This document shows, one piece after another, positions 51,568-59,229 of a DNA stretch of 64,000 nucleotides (its first letter is position 1; the number at the start of each line of letters is the position of its first letter). The notes beneath the pieces were generated by a model. It had not been told where the DNA came from. It made no database searches and worked only from the letters and a program-made list of their open reading frames with translations. Position numbers and translations under genes: made by a program. Source of the stretch: Bacteroidota bacterium (GTDB lineage Bacteria; Bacteroidota; Bacteroidia; Chitinophagales; Chitinophagaceae); the NCBI GenBank assembly GCA_018267965.1, contig JAFDXK010000001.1, positions 310,001-374,000 on the forward strand, read 5' to 3'.

Positions 51568-52554
51568 ATGAGGAGAAGAACAATCGCAATATCATACAGC
51601 CTGTTTGTATTGGCAGGTTTAATTATTGCCCTGGCTAATCAACCGCTTGTTTCGGTTGTCATACCTATACTATACATCATTCTGGTCGATGTATTGCTGT
51701 CAAGAGAAATAAACATAAGGTTGTTGTGGATGCTTTTTGGTGCAAGTATTGTGTGTTTGCTTATCAACATATTTGCCGGAGCATTTCTATTGAATTATAC
51801 ACGTTTTTTTATTTCAGCGGTATCTTATTATTCAGTCTCGGTATATTTTTTAGAGAAAAAGAAAGTGCCATTTCACCTCTCGTTTTTAACGGTAATAGCC
51901 CCTGCTATACTAATGTTCACTTTAACAGTTTTTCAAAAAAACATCCTCATAAGCTGGCCAATACTTTTTGCCCCATTAATTGCATTTTTCTTTGTAGTTG
52001 TTACCGTTAGAAGCAAAAAGCTAATCTTGCTTAGCAGTTGTAGTTTGATTGCATTTGTAGCGTTGGCGTATGTAGGATATCCGAATTATATACAAGCTGT
52101 GTTTGGCAAAGAACAAAATAATAGAGACGAAAGAGTAACCCTCAAGCTGATTAATCAGGATAACGATACACTCAATATCAACTCTATCAATGCCAAAGTA
52201 ATTGTGTTGGATTATTGGTTTACTGGATGCGGTGTTTGCTATAAGAAATTTCCACATCTTCAGGAGTTATACCTAAAATACAAGGACAATAAAGATGTAT
52301 TTATTGCGAGTGTGAATATCCCATTCAACAGCAGTCGCTATGATGAGTACGGCAATTCGCAGTTGAAGAAATACAGTTTTCAGAAACTAAAAACTTTGCC
52401 TGCGGAACAACAACGATGGAATATCGAAAGCTTTCCAACCATACTGATTTTTGATAAGCATAAAAATCTAAGATACAGTGGGCAATTATCGCCCAACGAG
52501 TATATTATGGTAAACAATACTTATAAACTGGTTGAACAACTCCTGAATGAATAA
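51568..52554 (+). CDS. TlpA-like membrane thioredoxin
   Basis: 328 residues. Residues 1-175 hold about five to six membrane helices; the C-terminal 150 residues are a thioredoxin fold with DYWFTGCGVCYKKFPHL (CGVC at 221-224) and the cis-proline region SFPTILIFDKH. TlpA/ResA-like proteins reduce disulfides in periplasmic substrates, often for cytochrome c maturation. It follows the LytTR gene by 10 bp; a cytochrome-like lipoprotein is encoded 600 bp downstream. The N-terminal membrane part is unusually long for a TlpA protein and may have a transport role of its own. Confidence 0.8.
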   Translation: MRRRTIAISYSLFVLAGLIIALANQPLVSVVIPILYIILVDVLLSREINIRLLWMLFGASIVCLLINIFAGAFLLNYTRFFISAVSYYSVSVYFLEKKKVPFHLSFLTVIAPAILMFTLTVFQKNILISWPILFAPLIAFFFVVVTVRSKKLILLSSCSLIAFVALAYVGYPNYIQAVFGKEQNNRDERVTLKLINQDNDTLNINSINAKVIVLDYWFTGCGVCYKKFPHLQELYLKYKDNKDVFIASVNIPFNSSRYDEYGNSQLKKYSFQKLKTLPAEQQRWNIESFPTILIFDKHKNLRYSGQLSPNEYIMVNNTYKLVEQLLNE

Positions 52555-52675
52555 TGATAGAATTTAGAGCACTCAAAAGCCCCCCAACCACCCTCAAAAT
52601 CCCCGTTTTCGCCACATCGTCCCTGTCTTTTCCCGTTTCGTCCTCTAACAAATGGAATACACTCTTTTATTCCTA

Positions 52676-52683
52676 TATTTTTG
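52676..52683 (+). promoter_or_regulatory. -7 element before the OB-fold gene
   Basis: TATTTTTG fits TAnnTTTG; no clear -33 TTG is found at the right distance. It implies initiation near 52690 and the start codon at ATG 52708, and excludes the in-frame start at 52681 as a translated part. Confidence 0.4.
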
Positions 52684-52707
52684 TGTCATAAGCGTTTACC
52701 ATTACTT

Positions 52708-53112
52708 ATGTTGAAAAAGATTATATACGCAATTGTCATACTGGGGTTAATTGGTGGGGCAATCGGGTATTACGAGTGGCACAAACCGCACGAAAAAGTA
52801 GAAGATGCCAGTGCGGTGGTGGTATCGGCTGTTGACCTGTGCAGTGCTTATGCCAAAGACGAAAAAGCGGCAGACAGCATATATCGCAACAAGGCTTTGG
52901 AAATAAGCGGCGAGGTAAGCGAAGTGAAAATGAACCAGGACGGCAACTCGGCCGTTACACTGAAAAGTAATGACGAGTTGGTATCTGTGCAGTGCACTAT
53001 GAGGGATAAAGGAGTAAAAGTTGAGGCAGGCAAGACAGTAGTGATAAAAGGTTTTTTTGCAGACAGGGATATGTTCGGGCCTATTTTAACGGATTGTGTT
53101 TTAAAACAGTAA
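52708..53112 (+). CDS. Membrane-anchored OB-fold (tRNA_anti-like) protein
   Basis: About 134 residues from ATG 52708. One N-terminal membrane helix (about residues 4-21), then an OB-fold of the tRNA_anti-like type (ALEISGEVSEVKMNQDGNSAVTLKS, LVSVQCTMRDKGVKVEAGKTVVIKGFFADRD, ILTDCVLKQ). In Bacteroidota this small family often precedes YceI or cytochrome genes, as here; its ligand is unknown. It is followed by the cytochrome-like lipoprotein gene after 30 bp. Confidence 0.75.
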   Translation: MLKKIIYAIVILGLIGGAIGYYEWHKPHEKVEDASAVVVSAVDLCSAYAKDEKAADSIYRNKALEISGEVSEVKMNQDGNSAVTLKSNDELVSVQCTMRDKGVKVEAGKTVVIKGFFADRDMFGPILTDCVLKQ

Positions 53113-53142
53113 ATAATAGTATTTTTATAAAAGGTTATCAAT

Positions 53143-53520
53143 ATGAAAAAAGTATTAGGATTATTAGCTGCTATCGCCCTGCTTGCAGGTTGTTATAACG
53201 ACAAAGCTGATAAACTGTATCCCGTAGGCACTACCATCAATTGCGATACAAGCGGTACGATGAGCTTTAGCGCAGATATCCTGCCCACTATGCAATCTCA
53301 GTGTGCTACATCAGGCTGTCATGATGCCAGCTCTGCTCAAAGCGGATACGACCTTACTGGTTACACAGGTATCAAAGCCATGGTTGATAACGACAGGATG
53401 CTGGGCGTTATTCGTCAGGATGCCGGTTTCAGTGCTATGCCAAAAGGTGGCACAAAATTGGATGATTGCTATATAAACAAAGTTACCCGCTGGATACATC
53501 AGGGCGCATACCAAAACTAA
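53143..53520 (+). CDS. Cytochrome c-like lipoprotein
   Basis: 125 residues. Lipobox LAGC (Cys17). The heme-binding motif is CATSGCH at 54-60, i.e. C-x4-CH, one residue longer than the classic CxxCH, a spacing known in some c-type heme proteins. A distal methionine is offered by AMPKGGTKLDD, followed by a closing helix WIHQGAYQN. It should be a lipid-anchored electron carrier in the periplasm. Neighbours YceI and DUF5777 form a cluster with it; the TlpA-like gene upstream may help heme attachment. Confidence 0.75.
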   Translation: MKKVLGLLAAIALLAGCYNDKADKLYPVGTTINCDTSGTMSFSADILPTMQSQCATSGCHDASSAQSGYDLTGYTGIKAMVDNDRMLGVIRQDAGFSAMPKGGTKLDDCYINKVTRWIHQGAYQN

Positions 53521-53581
53521 GCCCTGATTTACAGATAGGCAGGCATTGTTTAGTAGTTAAAAACAGGATAATTTTAAGAAC

Positions 53582-54127
53582 ATGAGAAAGGTTATTATTA
53601 CAGCATTGCTGATGTGTGGCGCAGGCAGCATGTATGCACAGAAATACATGACACGCACAGGTAAAGTAAGTTTTTATTCTCCTACCCCCCTCGAAAAAAT
53701 AGAAGCCTTTAATAATGAAACCGCAGCTATAATGGATAGCAAAAGCGGCGATGTGGTTTTCCAGGTACCTGTCAAAAGTTTTAAGTTCGACAGGGCATTG
53801 ATGGAAGAGCACTTCAACGAAAACTACATGGAGAGTGATAAGTACCCTAAGGCTGAATACAAAGGCAAGGTTACAGACATTGCTAAAGTAGATTTTTCAA
53901 AAGATGGTACTTATAATGTGAATACAACGGGTAAGCTCACTATTCACAATGTAACGAATGATGTAACCGTACCCGGTACTATTACCATTAAAGGAGGTAA
54001 GGCTACTATCAATACCAAGTTTAATGTAAAACCTAAGGACTATAACATTACCATACCTAGTGTGGTAGAGAAAAAAATAGCCAAGGAAATAGAAGTAACC
54101 GTAAATTGTATTTTAGATAAAAAGTAA
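53582..54127 (+). CDS. YceI-like periplasmic protein
   Basis: 181 residues. Signal peptide ending YAQ. YceI core strands (YMTRTGKVSFYSPTPLE, VVFQVPVKSFKF, HFNENYMESDKYPKAEYKG, TGKLTIHNVTNDVTVPGTI). Paralogue of the protein at 47396, with the same HFNENYMESD signature. It follows the cytochrome-like gene by 61 bp and precedes DUF5777 by 22 bp; the three form a co-directional cluster of envelope proteins. A lipid or quinone-binding role is typical of YceI, the electron-transfer link here is inference. Confidence 0.88.
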   Translation: MRKVIITALLMCGAGSMYAQKYMTRTGKVSFYSPTPLEKIEAFNNETAAIMDSKSGDVVFQVPVKSFKFDRALMEEHFNENYMESDKYPKAEYKGKVTDIAKVDFSKDGTYNVNTTGKLTIHNVTNDVTVPGTITIKGGKATINTKFNVKPKDYNITIPSVVEKKIAKEIEVTVNCILDKK

Positions 54128-54149
54128 TTTTTAAACCTGCGTTTATACT

Positions 54150-55097
54150 ATGCGTATTCTTTCTGCTGTATTGCTCTCATGTTCCCTGATTTCAGCTGTG
54201 CATGTGCACGCACAAAAATCCGGCGATGGTGATGATTTGATGAAAATGCTGAATGATGATGACGCAAGTAAAAAAGCTAAAAATTATACTACAGCCACAT
54301 TCAAGTCTACACGTGTAGTAAACGGACACAGCGTAGAAAATGTAGCAAGAGGCGTGCTTGATTTTAGAATAGCGCACCGCTTTGGCGAATTGAAAAGTGG
54401 TTTTGATGGTTTCTTCGGTCTTGACGGAGCCAATACAGCTCTCGGTTTCGATTATGGAATCACCGATTGGGCAATGATAGGTATCGTGCGCAGCACTTAT
54501 CAAAAAGAGTATGAGGGCTATACTAAATTGAAATTATTGCGCCAGCAGGATGGTGGCGGTATGCCTGTAACGCTGAGTTATATGGGCGCAGTAAGTGTTA
54601 ATAGTACTGCCGCGCCTGTATTGAAAGCAAGACAGGAATATTATTTCAGCAATCGTATGTACTATGTCAATCAATTGCTGATAGCACGCAAGATAAGCCC
54701 GGCATTATCAGTGCAAATCATGCCAAGTATGGTGCACTATAACCTGGTACCTACTACAGCAGAGCCTAACAATGTGTATGCAATGGGTGTAGGCGGCAGG
54801 CTTAAATTGACAAAACGCATATCACTGAATGCAGAATACTATTATCGCCTCACTAAGCTGGGTAATGCTACTGATGTATTCCATAATGCATTGTCACTCG
54901 GGTTTGATATAGAAACAGGCGGACACGTATTTCAGTTAATGTTCACCAATGCCACAGGTGTTACAGAACGTACCTTCATCGGTCAAACTGTTAGTGATTG
55001 GGCAGATGGCGGTATCCGCTTCGGCTTCAATATCTCAAGGGTATTTACTATCGTAAAACCAAGAGGTTTTGAGGGTAGCCGCAACGAAACATGGTAA
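54150..55097 (+). CDS. DUF5777-type outer membrane beta-barrel protein
   Basis: 315 residues. Signal peptide (ending HAQ), an acidic linker (GDGDDLMKMLNDDD), then alternating strands typical of an outer-membrane barrel: FKSTRVVNGHSVENVARGVLDFRI, TALGFDYGITDWAMIGI, and a terminal aromatic pattern (IRFGFNISRVFTI). The conserved ARGVLDFRIAHRFG and 'DGANT..G..YG..D....G' parts match DUF5777. Ends before a strong terminator (55124). Confidence 0.82.
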   Translation: MRILSAVLLSCSLISAVHVHAQKSGDGDDLMKMLNDDDASKKAKNYTTATFKSTRVVNGHSVENVARGVLDFRIAHRFGELKSGFDGFFGLDGANTALGFDYGITDWAMIGIVRSTYQKEYEGYTKLKLLRQQDGGGMPVTLSYMGAVSVNSTAAPVLKARQEYYFSNRMYYVNQLLIARKISPALSVQIMPSMVHYNLVPTTAEPNNVYAMGVGGRLKLTKRISLNAEYYYRLTKLGNATDVFHNALSLGFDIETGGHVFQLMFTNATGVTERTFIGQTVSDWADGGIRFGFNISRVFTIVKPRGFEGSRNETW

Positions 55098-55123
55098 TGA
55101 CCTTTCGATAAATATTTTCATAT

Positions 55124-55152
55124 AGCCATCTGAATATACAGATGGCTTTTTT
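55124..55152 (+). terminator. Terminator of the cytochrome/YceI/DUF5777 cluster
   Basis: AGCCATCTG (55124-55132) and CAGATGGCT (55139-55147) form a perfect 9-bp stem followed by TTTTTT. Confidence 0.88.
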
Positions 55153-55224
55153 AATGTCACTATCAATATATAAGACTGTTTTGGTACGATTTATGTATTA
55201 ACTTGCGTTAAATACTTACAGTAT

Positions 55225-56688
55225 ATGAAAACATTGCTCCCCGCTTTTTTAATTTTATTAAGCTTCTCATCGTTTGCACAATCTGGCAATAAGACCACAG
55301 CTCTTGCTTCAAGGGTAATAGCCTCTTCAAACTATAAATACAATGGTTCTACTTTTTTTCTGAGTGATACATCGAACCTCACCTATACAGGCGATCATGG
55401 TGGGGCATATCCTTATACCACAGGGTATGCAATTTATCCATTTGTATTTTCAATAAATTATCCTAAATGCGATTTGATGTTGGGTCAGACTTATGATGCA
55501 TCAATAAGTGCATTTCGTAATTCGTCAAGAATTACACAAACATTGGACGCTGCACATAACCCTATAATGTTTGCAAATGAGCAGTGGGATGTGGCCACTT
55601 CCGCCTGGAAAGGGCTGGCAAAAGTATTATATACTTATATACAGGGGCCATCAGGAGAATTGATAAGTGAGGAAGTGCAGCAAAGTTGGGATGCTCCTAC
55701 AACCAGTTGGAAAAACTCATCAAAGTATATCATTTTCTACAATGGTGATGCGCTGGCAGATACCATAATAACACAAAACTGGGATGCTGCTACAAGCACA
55801 TGGAAAAATAGCACACAACTATTATACACTTACGATGGCAATGGTAATAACACATTGATTTATTCAAACAAATGGGATGTTCCTACATCAAGCTGGAAGT
55901 CAAGTACCCGTTTGTATAATGTGTTTAATAATAACGTTAAAACTTCTATGATGGCGCAGACTTATAATTCTGCCACCAGTGCATGGGATAACAAAGACAG
56001 GGAGTTATATACTTACGATGGCATTAATAACTTGCTTACAGATACTTATGAAAAATGGAATTCCGCTACCTCCATGTGGGATGGCTACAACAAGAACATT
56101 TATACTTATGATGGAAGCAACAGAATGCTGACTGATATTTATCAAACCTGGGATGGCGTAACCTCAAGTTATAAAAACAGCACTTTTCATACTTATACTT
56201 ACGATGGTAATGGCAACAGGTTAACGGATATTGAACAAGATTGGATATCAAATGCATGGAAAAATTACTATCGCCATCAGTATACATCTAATAGCTATAA
56301 TCAACGCACTTCAGACATATCTGACAGGTGGAACAGTGGTGGCTTTTGGGAGTTTGTTGCCAATAGTGGTGATGGTAAAACCTATTACTACTACCAGGAA
56401 TATACGCTTGGTGTAAACGATCCGATTACTGTTGATGGTGGCAATCTTGTTGTTTATCCCAACCCTGCATCCAATGTTTTGCAAATCAACCTGCAATGGA
56501 AAGAAGCGCAACCATTTACAGTTTCAATAACAGATATAACAGGACGAGTAGTGAAACAATACAGCGAGCCTGCAGCAAAACAATACAGCCGTACTATAGT
56601 TACATCAGATTTGCAAAATGGTACTTATTTCATCAAAGCTGCTGGTGTTAATGCAGTAGCATCACAGCAATTTATTATTCAGCGTTAA
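55225..56688 (+). CDS. T9SS-secreted W-repeat protein, copy 1
   Basis: 487 residues. Signal peptide (ending SFAQ). About nine repeats of roughly 35-40 residues, each with a 'W(D/N).(A/P)TS.WK(N/S)' strand and a 'Y(T/I)YDG.(G)N' turn (for example QNWDAATSTWKNS, EKWNSATSMWDGY). The repeats look like beta-hairpins similar to YD-type repeats. A type A sorting domain ends it (VVYPNPASNVLQINL, GRVVKQYS, LQNGTYFIKAAG). The next gene is a tandem copy. Surface or secreted glycan-related role is guessed, not shown. Confidence 0.75.
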   Translation: MKTLLPAFLILLSFSSFAQSGNKTTALASRVIASSNYKYNGSTFFLSDTSNLTYTGDHGGAYPYTTGYAIYPFVFSINYPKCDLMLGQTYDASISAFRNSSRITQTLDAAHNPIMFANEQWDVATSAWKGLAKVLYTYIQGPSGELISEEVQQSWDAPTTSWKNSSKYIIFYNGDALADTIITQNWDAATSTWKNSTQLLYTYDGNGNNTLIYSNKWDVPTSSWKSSTRLYNVFNNNVKTSMMAQTYNSATSAWDNKDRELYTYDGINNLLTDTYEKWNSATSMWDGYNKNIYTYDGSNRMLTDIYQTWDGVTSSYKNSTFHTYTYDGNGNRLTDIEQDWISNAWKNYYRHQYTSNSYNQRTSDISDRWNSGGFWEFVANSGDGKTYYYYQEYTLGVNDPITVDGGNLVVYPNPASNVLQINLQWKEAQPFTVSITDITGRVVKQYSEPAAKQYSRTIVTSDLQNGTYFIKAAGVNAVASQQFIIQR

Positions 56689-56700
56689 AAAAAATATGTA

Positions 56701-58098
56701 ATGAAAAGTAGAATTATTCTTCTCCTCTTATTATTGCCTGCTTTGGCGCAGGCACAGAATAAGTCCTCTCGGCTTATTGCATGGTCGTGGTATAACTACT
56801 CAGCTACATTTAACATTACAGACTCAACAACCTATTATTACACAGGTGACAGAGGAGTAAAGAACTTAAATAATACCAGCAACTACTGCGATTCTTTTTA
56901 TAGGATATCATACAATAGCAGCACTTCTGTATGGACCAACAACAGGAAAGATTATAGTACTTTCGATTCGCATGATAATCAACTGAGCCATGTGTATTAT
57001 TCATGGGATGTACCTTCGACTGCCTGGAAAGGCGGCACAACCGATTACTACACCTATTATAATGGCCCGACTGCCGACCATCAAAGCTCTTATACACACC
57101 AGGTATGGAATGTGGCACAAGCCAAATGGCTAAACTCCAGCAGAGTATTATATTTCTATAATGGCGACGACCTGGTTGATACAACTGTAAGCCAAACCTG
57201 GACCAACCCTAATTGGGTAAATTCTATAATGAAAGTGTATACTTACGATGCACTTGGCAATACCATATTAGAGTATATGTATTCATGGGATGCTGCTACT
57301 TCATCATGGGCTTATTCCAGACGTGATATATATACTTACAATGGCAAATTATTAGCTACATGGATTGAGGATGATTATGTAAAGGCAACCAGTTCCTGGT
57401 CTAGTTGGATGAAGCAAACATATACCTATGATGCATCAAATAATAGGTTGACATCTCTGCAATATTCATGGGATGCGGGCACGTCTTCGTGGAAGAACTT
57501 TGTAAAATGGGTGCGTACCTACAACAGCACTAATGATATGCTAAGTGAAATATATCAAAAATGGGATGTGCCAGGCAGTAGCTGGACAAATGATTCGCGC
57601 AAAGAATATACCTACGATAACAATCACAACAATCTGGTATACACAGAAAGCACTTGGGTGTCTGCAAGCAGCACATGGAAATATACAAACCGCGAAACAA
57701 AAACATACAATAATTACAATCAGATAGTATCGTATATAACAGACAAATGGAACGCGGGCGGATTTTGGGAGTATAACAATGCCTGCTTCAAATATTTGTA
57801 CTACTACGAAGAGTATTTATTGGGCGTAAATGCACTGCAAACATTAGAAGGGTACATGAAATTATATCCTAACCCTGCTGCAAACGACCTGCAGGTGAAT
57901 ATGCACTTCGAAAACCCTCAGCCATTTGTATTGCAAATTACAGACGCTTTTGGCCGTGTCGTAAAACGTTATAGCGAGCAGGCTGTAAAAGATTACAGCC
58001 GCACTATAGTTACATCTGATTTGCAAAATGGTACTTATTATGTTCAGGTGGCTGGTGCGAATGGTAAATTATCGCAACAATTTATTGTCACAAGATAG
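56701..58098 (+). CDS. T9SS-secreted W-repeat protein, copy 2
   Basis: 465 residues, clear paralogue of the previous gene: the same signal peptide/repeat/sorting layout and about ten repeats (for example YSWDVPSTAWKGG, YSWDAATSSWAYS, QKWDVPGSSWTND). The sorting ends are close at DNA level (around 56589-56632 and 57999-58042 only a few bases differ), which suggests a recent duplication or gene conversion of that part. Followed by the terminator at 58117. Confidence 0.75.
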   Translation: MKSRIILLLLLLPALAQAQNKSSRLIAWSWYNYSATFNITDSTTYYYTGDRGVKNLNNTSNYCDSFYRISYNSSTSVWTNNRKDYSTFDSHDNQLSHVYYSWDVPSTAWKGGTTDYYTYYNGPTADHQSSYTHQVWNVAQAKWLNSSRVLYFYNGDDLVDTTVSQTWTNPNWVNSIMKVYTYDALGNTILEYMYSWDAATSSWAYSRRDIYTYNGKLLATWIEDDYVKATSSWSSWMKQTYTYDASNNRLTSLQYSWDAGTSSWKNFVKWVRTYNSTNDMLSEIYQKWDVPGSSWTNDSRKEYTYDNNHNNLVYTESTWVSASSTWKYTNRETKTYNNYNQIVSYITDKWNAGGFWEYNNACFKYLYYYEEYLLGVNALQTLEGYMKLYPNPAANDLQVNMHFENPQPFVLQITDAFGRVVKRYSEQAVKDYSRTIVTSDLQNGTYYVQVAGANGKLSQQFIVTR

Positions 58099-58116
58099 TG
58101 TAACTCATTTGGCAGT

Positions 58117-58147
58117 AAAAAGGCAACACGAGAGTGTTGCCTTTTTT
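58117..58147 (+). terminator. Strong bidirectional terminator
   Basis: AGGCAACAC (58121-58129), loop GAGA, GTGTTGCCT (58134-58142), flanked by an A-run and a T-run. It separates the converging W-repeat and cold-shock genes. Confidence 0.92.
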
Positions 58148-58172
58148 ATTGTTCAGTATATTAATAAAAATA

Positions 58173-58625
58173 TTACCCTACTTTTTTCACATTTGTAGCA
58201 CTCAATCCTCTTGGTCCTTTTTCTGTCTCAAAGGTTACTTTATCACCTTCCTTTATAGGTTCTGATAGTTTGTTGATATGTACGAAAATGCTTTCGTGCG
58301 TCATGATGTCATTAATAAATCCATATCCTTTCGATAGGTCAAAAAACTTAACTATACCATTTCTTGTAGTGTCTACGGGTTCAATATCTTCCTGTTTAGG
58401 TACACCAATTTGTATAGACTCAATACTGATTTCTCTCTTCTTTTTCCTGGGGTCAGGTGGGGTAGATGTCAGGTTGCCATCTTCATCCAGGTACATCATC
58501 ATTTCGTCAAGGCTTTTGCCTTTGTCGTTGTTCGATTTCCTGTTTAACTTTTTCTCTTCTTTATCTTCGCGTTTCTTCTGTTTCTTTTTCTCGCGGTCTT
58601 TTTTACCCATTGTTTCATTCCCCAT
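58173..58625 (-). CDS. Cold-shock-domain RNA-binding protein with charged N-terminal tail
   Basis: 150 residues. The first 80 residues are highly charged (KKDREKKKQKKRE, later DPRKKKREISIESI), then a cold-shock domain of about 65 residues with RNP1-like KGYGFIND and RNP2-like SIFVHINKL, plus the closing GPRGLSATNVKKVG. It binds single-stranded RNA or DNA and acts as an RNA chaperone. The long charged tail is characteristic of a Bacteroidota subgroup. It lies just behind the RRM gene on the same strand, so two RNA-binding genes are adjacent. Confidence 0.88.
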   Translation of the reverse strand: MGNETMGKKDREKKKQKKREDKEEKKLNRKSNNDKGKSLDEMMMYLDEDGNLTSTPPDPRKKKREISIESIQIGVPKQEDIEPVDTTRNGIVKFFDLSKGYGFINDIMTHESIFVHINKLSEPIKEGDKVTFETEKGPRGLSATNVKKVG

Positions 58626-58679
58626 ATATCAGCTGTATTTGTTGTTTTTAGTATGCGTTAAATTATTTTTTTGAAACAA

Positions 58680-58705
58680 ATAGCCACACCTGTATGCGTG
58701 GCTAT
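58680..58705 (-). terminator. Hairpin behind the RRM gene
   Basis: ATAGCCAC (58680-58687) and GTGGCTAT (58698-58705) form a perfect 8-bp stem; on the minus strand it is followed by TTGTTTC. It lies between the RRM stop and the cold-shock start. Confidence 0.65.
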
Positions 58706-58762
58706 TATAAGATGCAAGTAGTTATCTTTTAATAGCAAAATACTTACATGTTTTTTGGGCTA

Positions 58763-59065
58763 TTAATAGCGTTTATTGTAACCCCTGTCTGAGTTTCTGC
58801 CGGAAAAATTATCCCTGCGCTCCGTGCGTGGCCTTGCTTCGTTTACCACAATAGTTTTTTTGTCGAAAGAAGAACCGTTTAGCTTTTCAATAGCTTGTTC
58901 TGCATGTTGTTGATCTCTCATTTCTACAAAACCAAAACCGCGAGAACGATTAGTGTAGCTATCAGTTGGTATCTTAACTGAATTTACTTGTCCGAATCCT
59001 TCGAAAAGTTCTTGTAACTGAGATTCAGTTGTCTGGAAATTTAAGTTTCCTACAAAAATGTTCAT
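58763..59065 (-). CDS. RRM-family RNA-binding protein
   Basis: 100 residues: a single RRM domain (residues 1-78) with RNP2 IFVGNL and RNP1 RGFGFVEM, followed by a short basic, Arg/Asn/Gly-rich tail (RRDNFSGRNSDRGYNKRY). Such small RRM proteins are widespread in Bacteroidota and cyanobacteria and bind single-stranded RNA, often in cold adaptation. A long leader of about 95 nt separates its promoter from the ATG. Confidence 0.93.
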   Translation of the reverse strand: MNIFVGNLNFQTTESQLQELFEGFGQVNSVKIPTDSYTNRSRGFGFVEMRDQQHAEQAIEKLNGSSFDKKTIVVNEARPRTERRDNFSGRNSDRGYNKRY

Positions 59066-59166
59066 TAGAAAAAATTAAATAAAATAAAAAATATGGCGAT
59101 TGAAAGCGAGGACTGAAGAGAAAGTATATTACTGATCAGAAGAGGCGAAAACTGCCATTTGCAATG

Positions 59167-59195
59167 CAAAGATACGATTTAATCTTGCATTACAA
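59167..59195 (-). promoter_or_regulatory. Promoter of the RRM gene
   Basis: On the minus strand TTG (59195-59193) and TATCTTTG (59174-59167) are 18 nt apart, a full match to the Bacteroidota promoter pattern. Initiation would be near 59160, leaving a leader of about 95 nt, long enough for cold- or autoregulation. Confidence 0.75.
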
Positions 59196-59229
59196 GAAAT
59201 TTTATATTCTATCGATGTTTAGCCAATAC

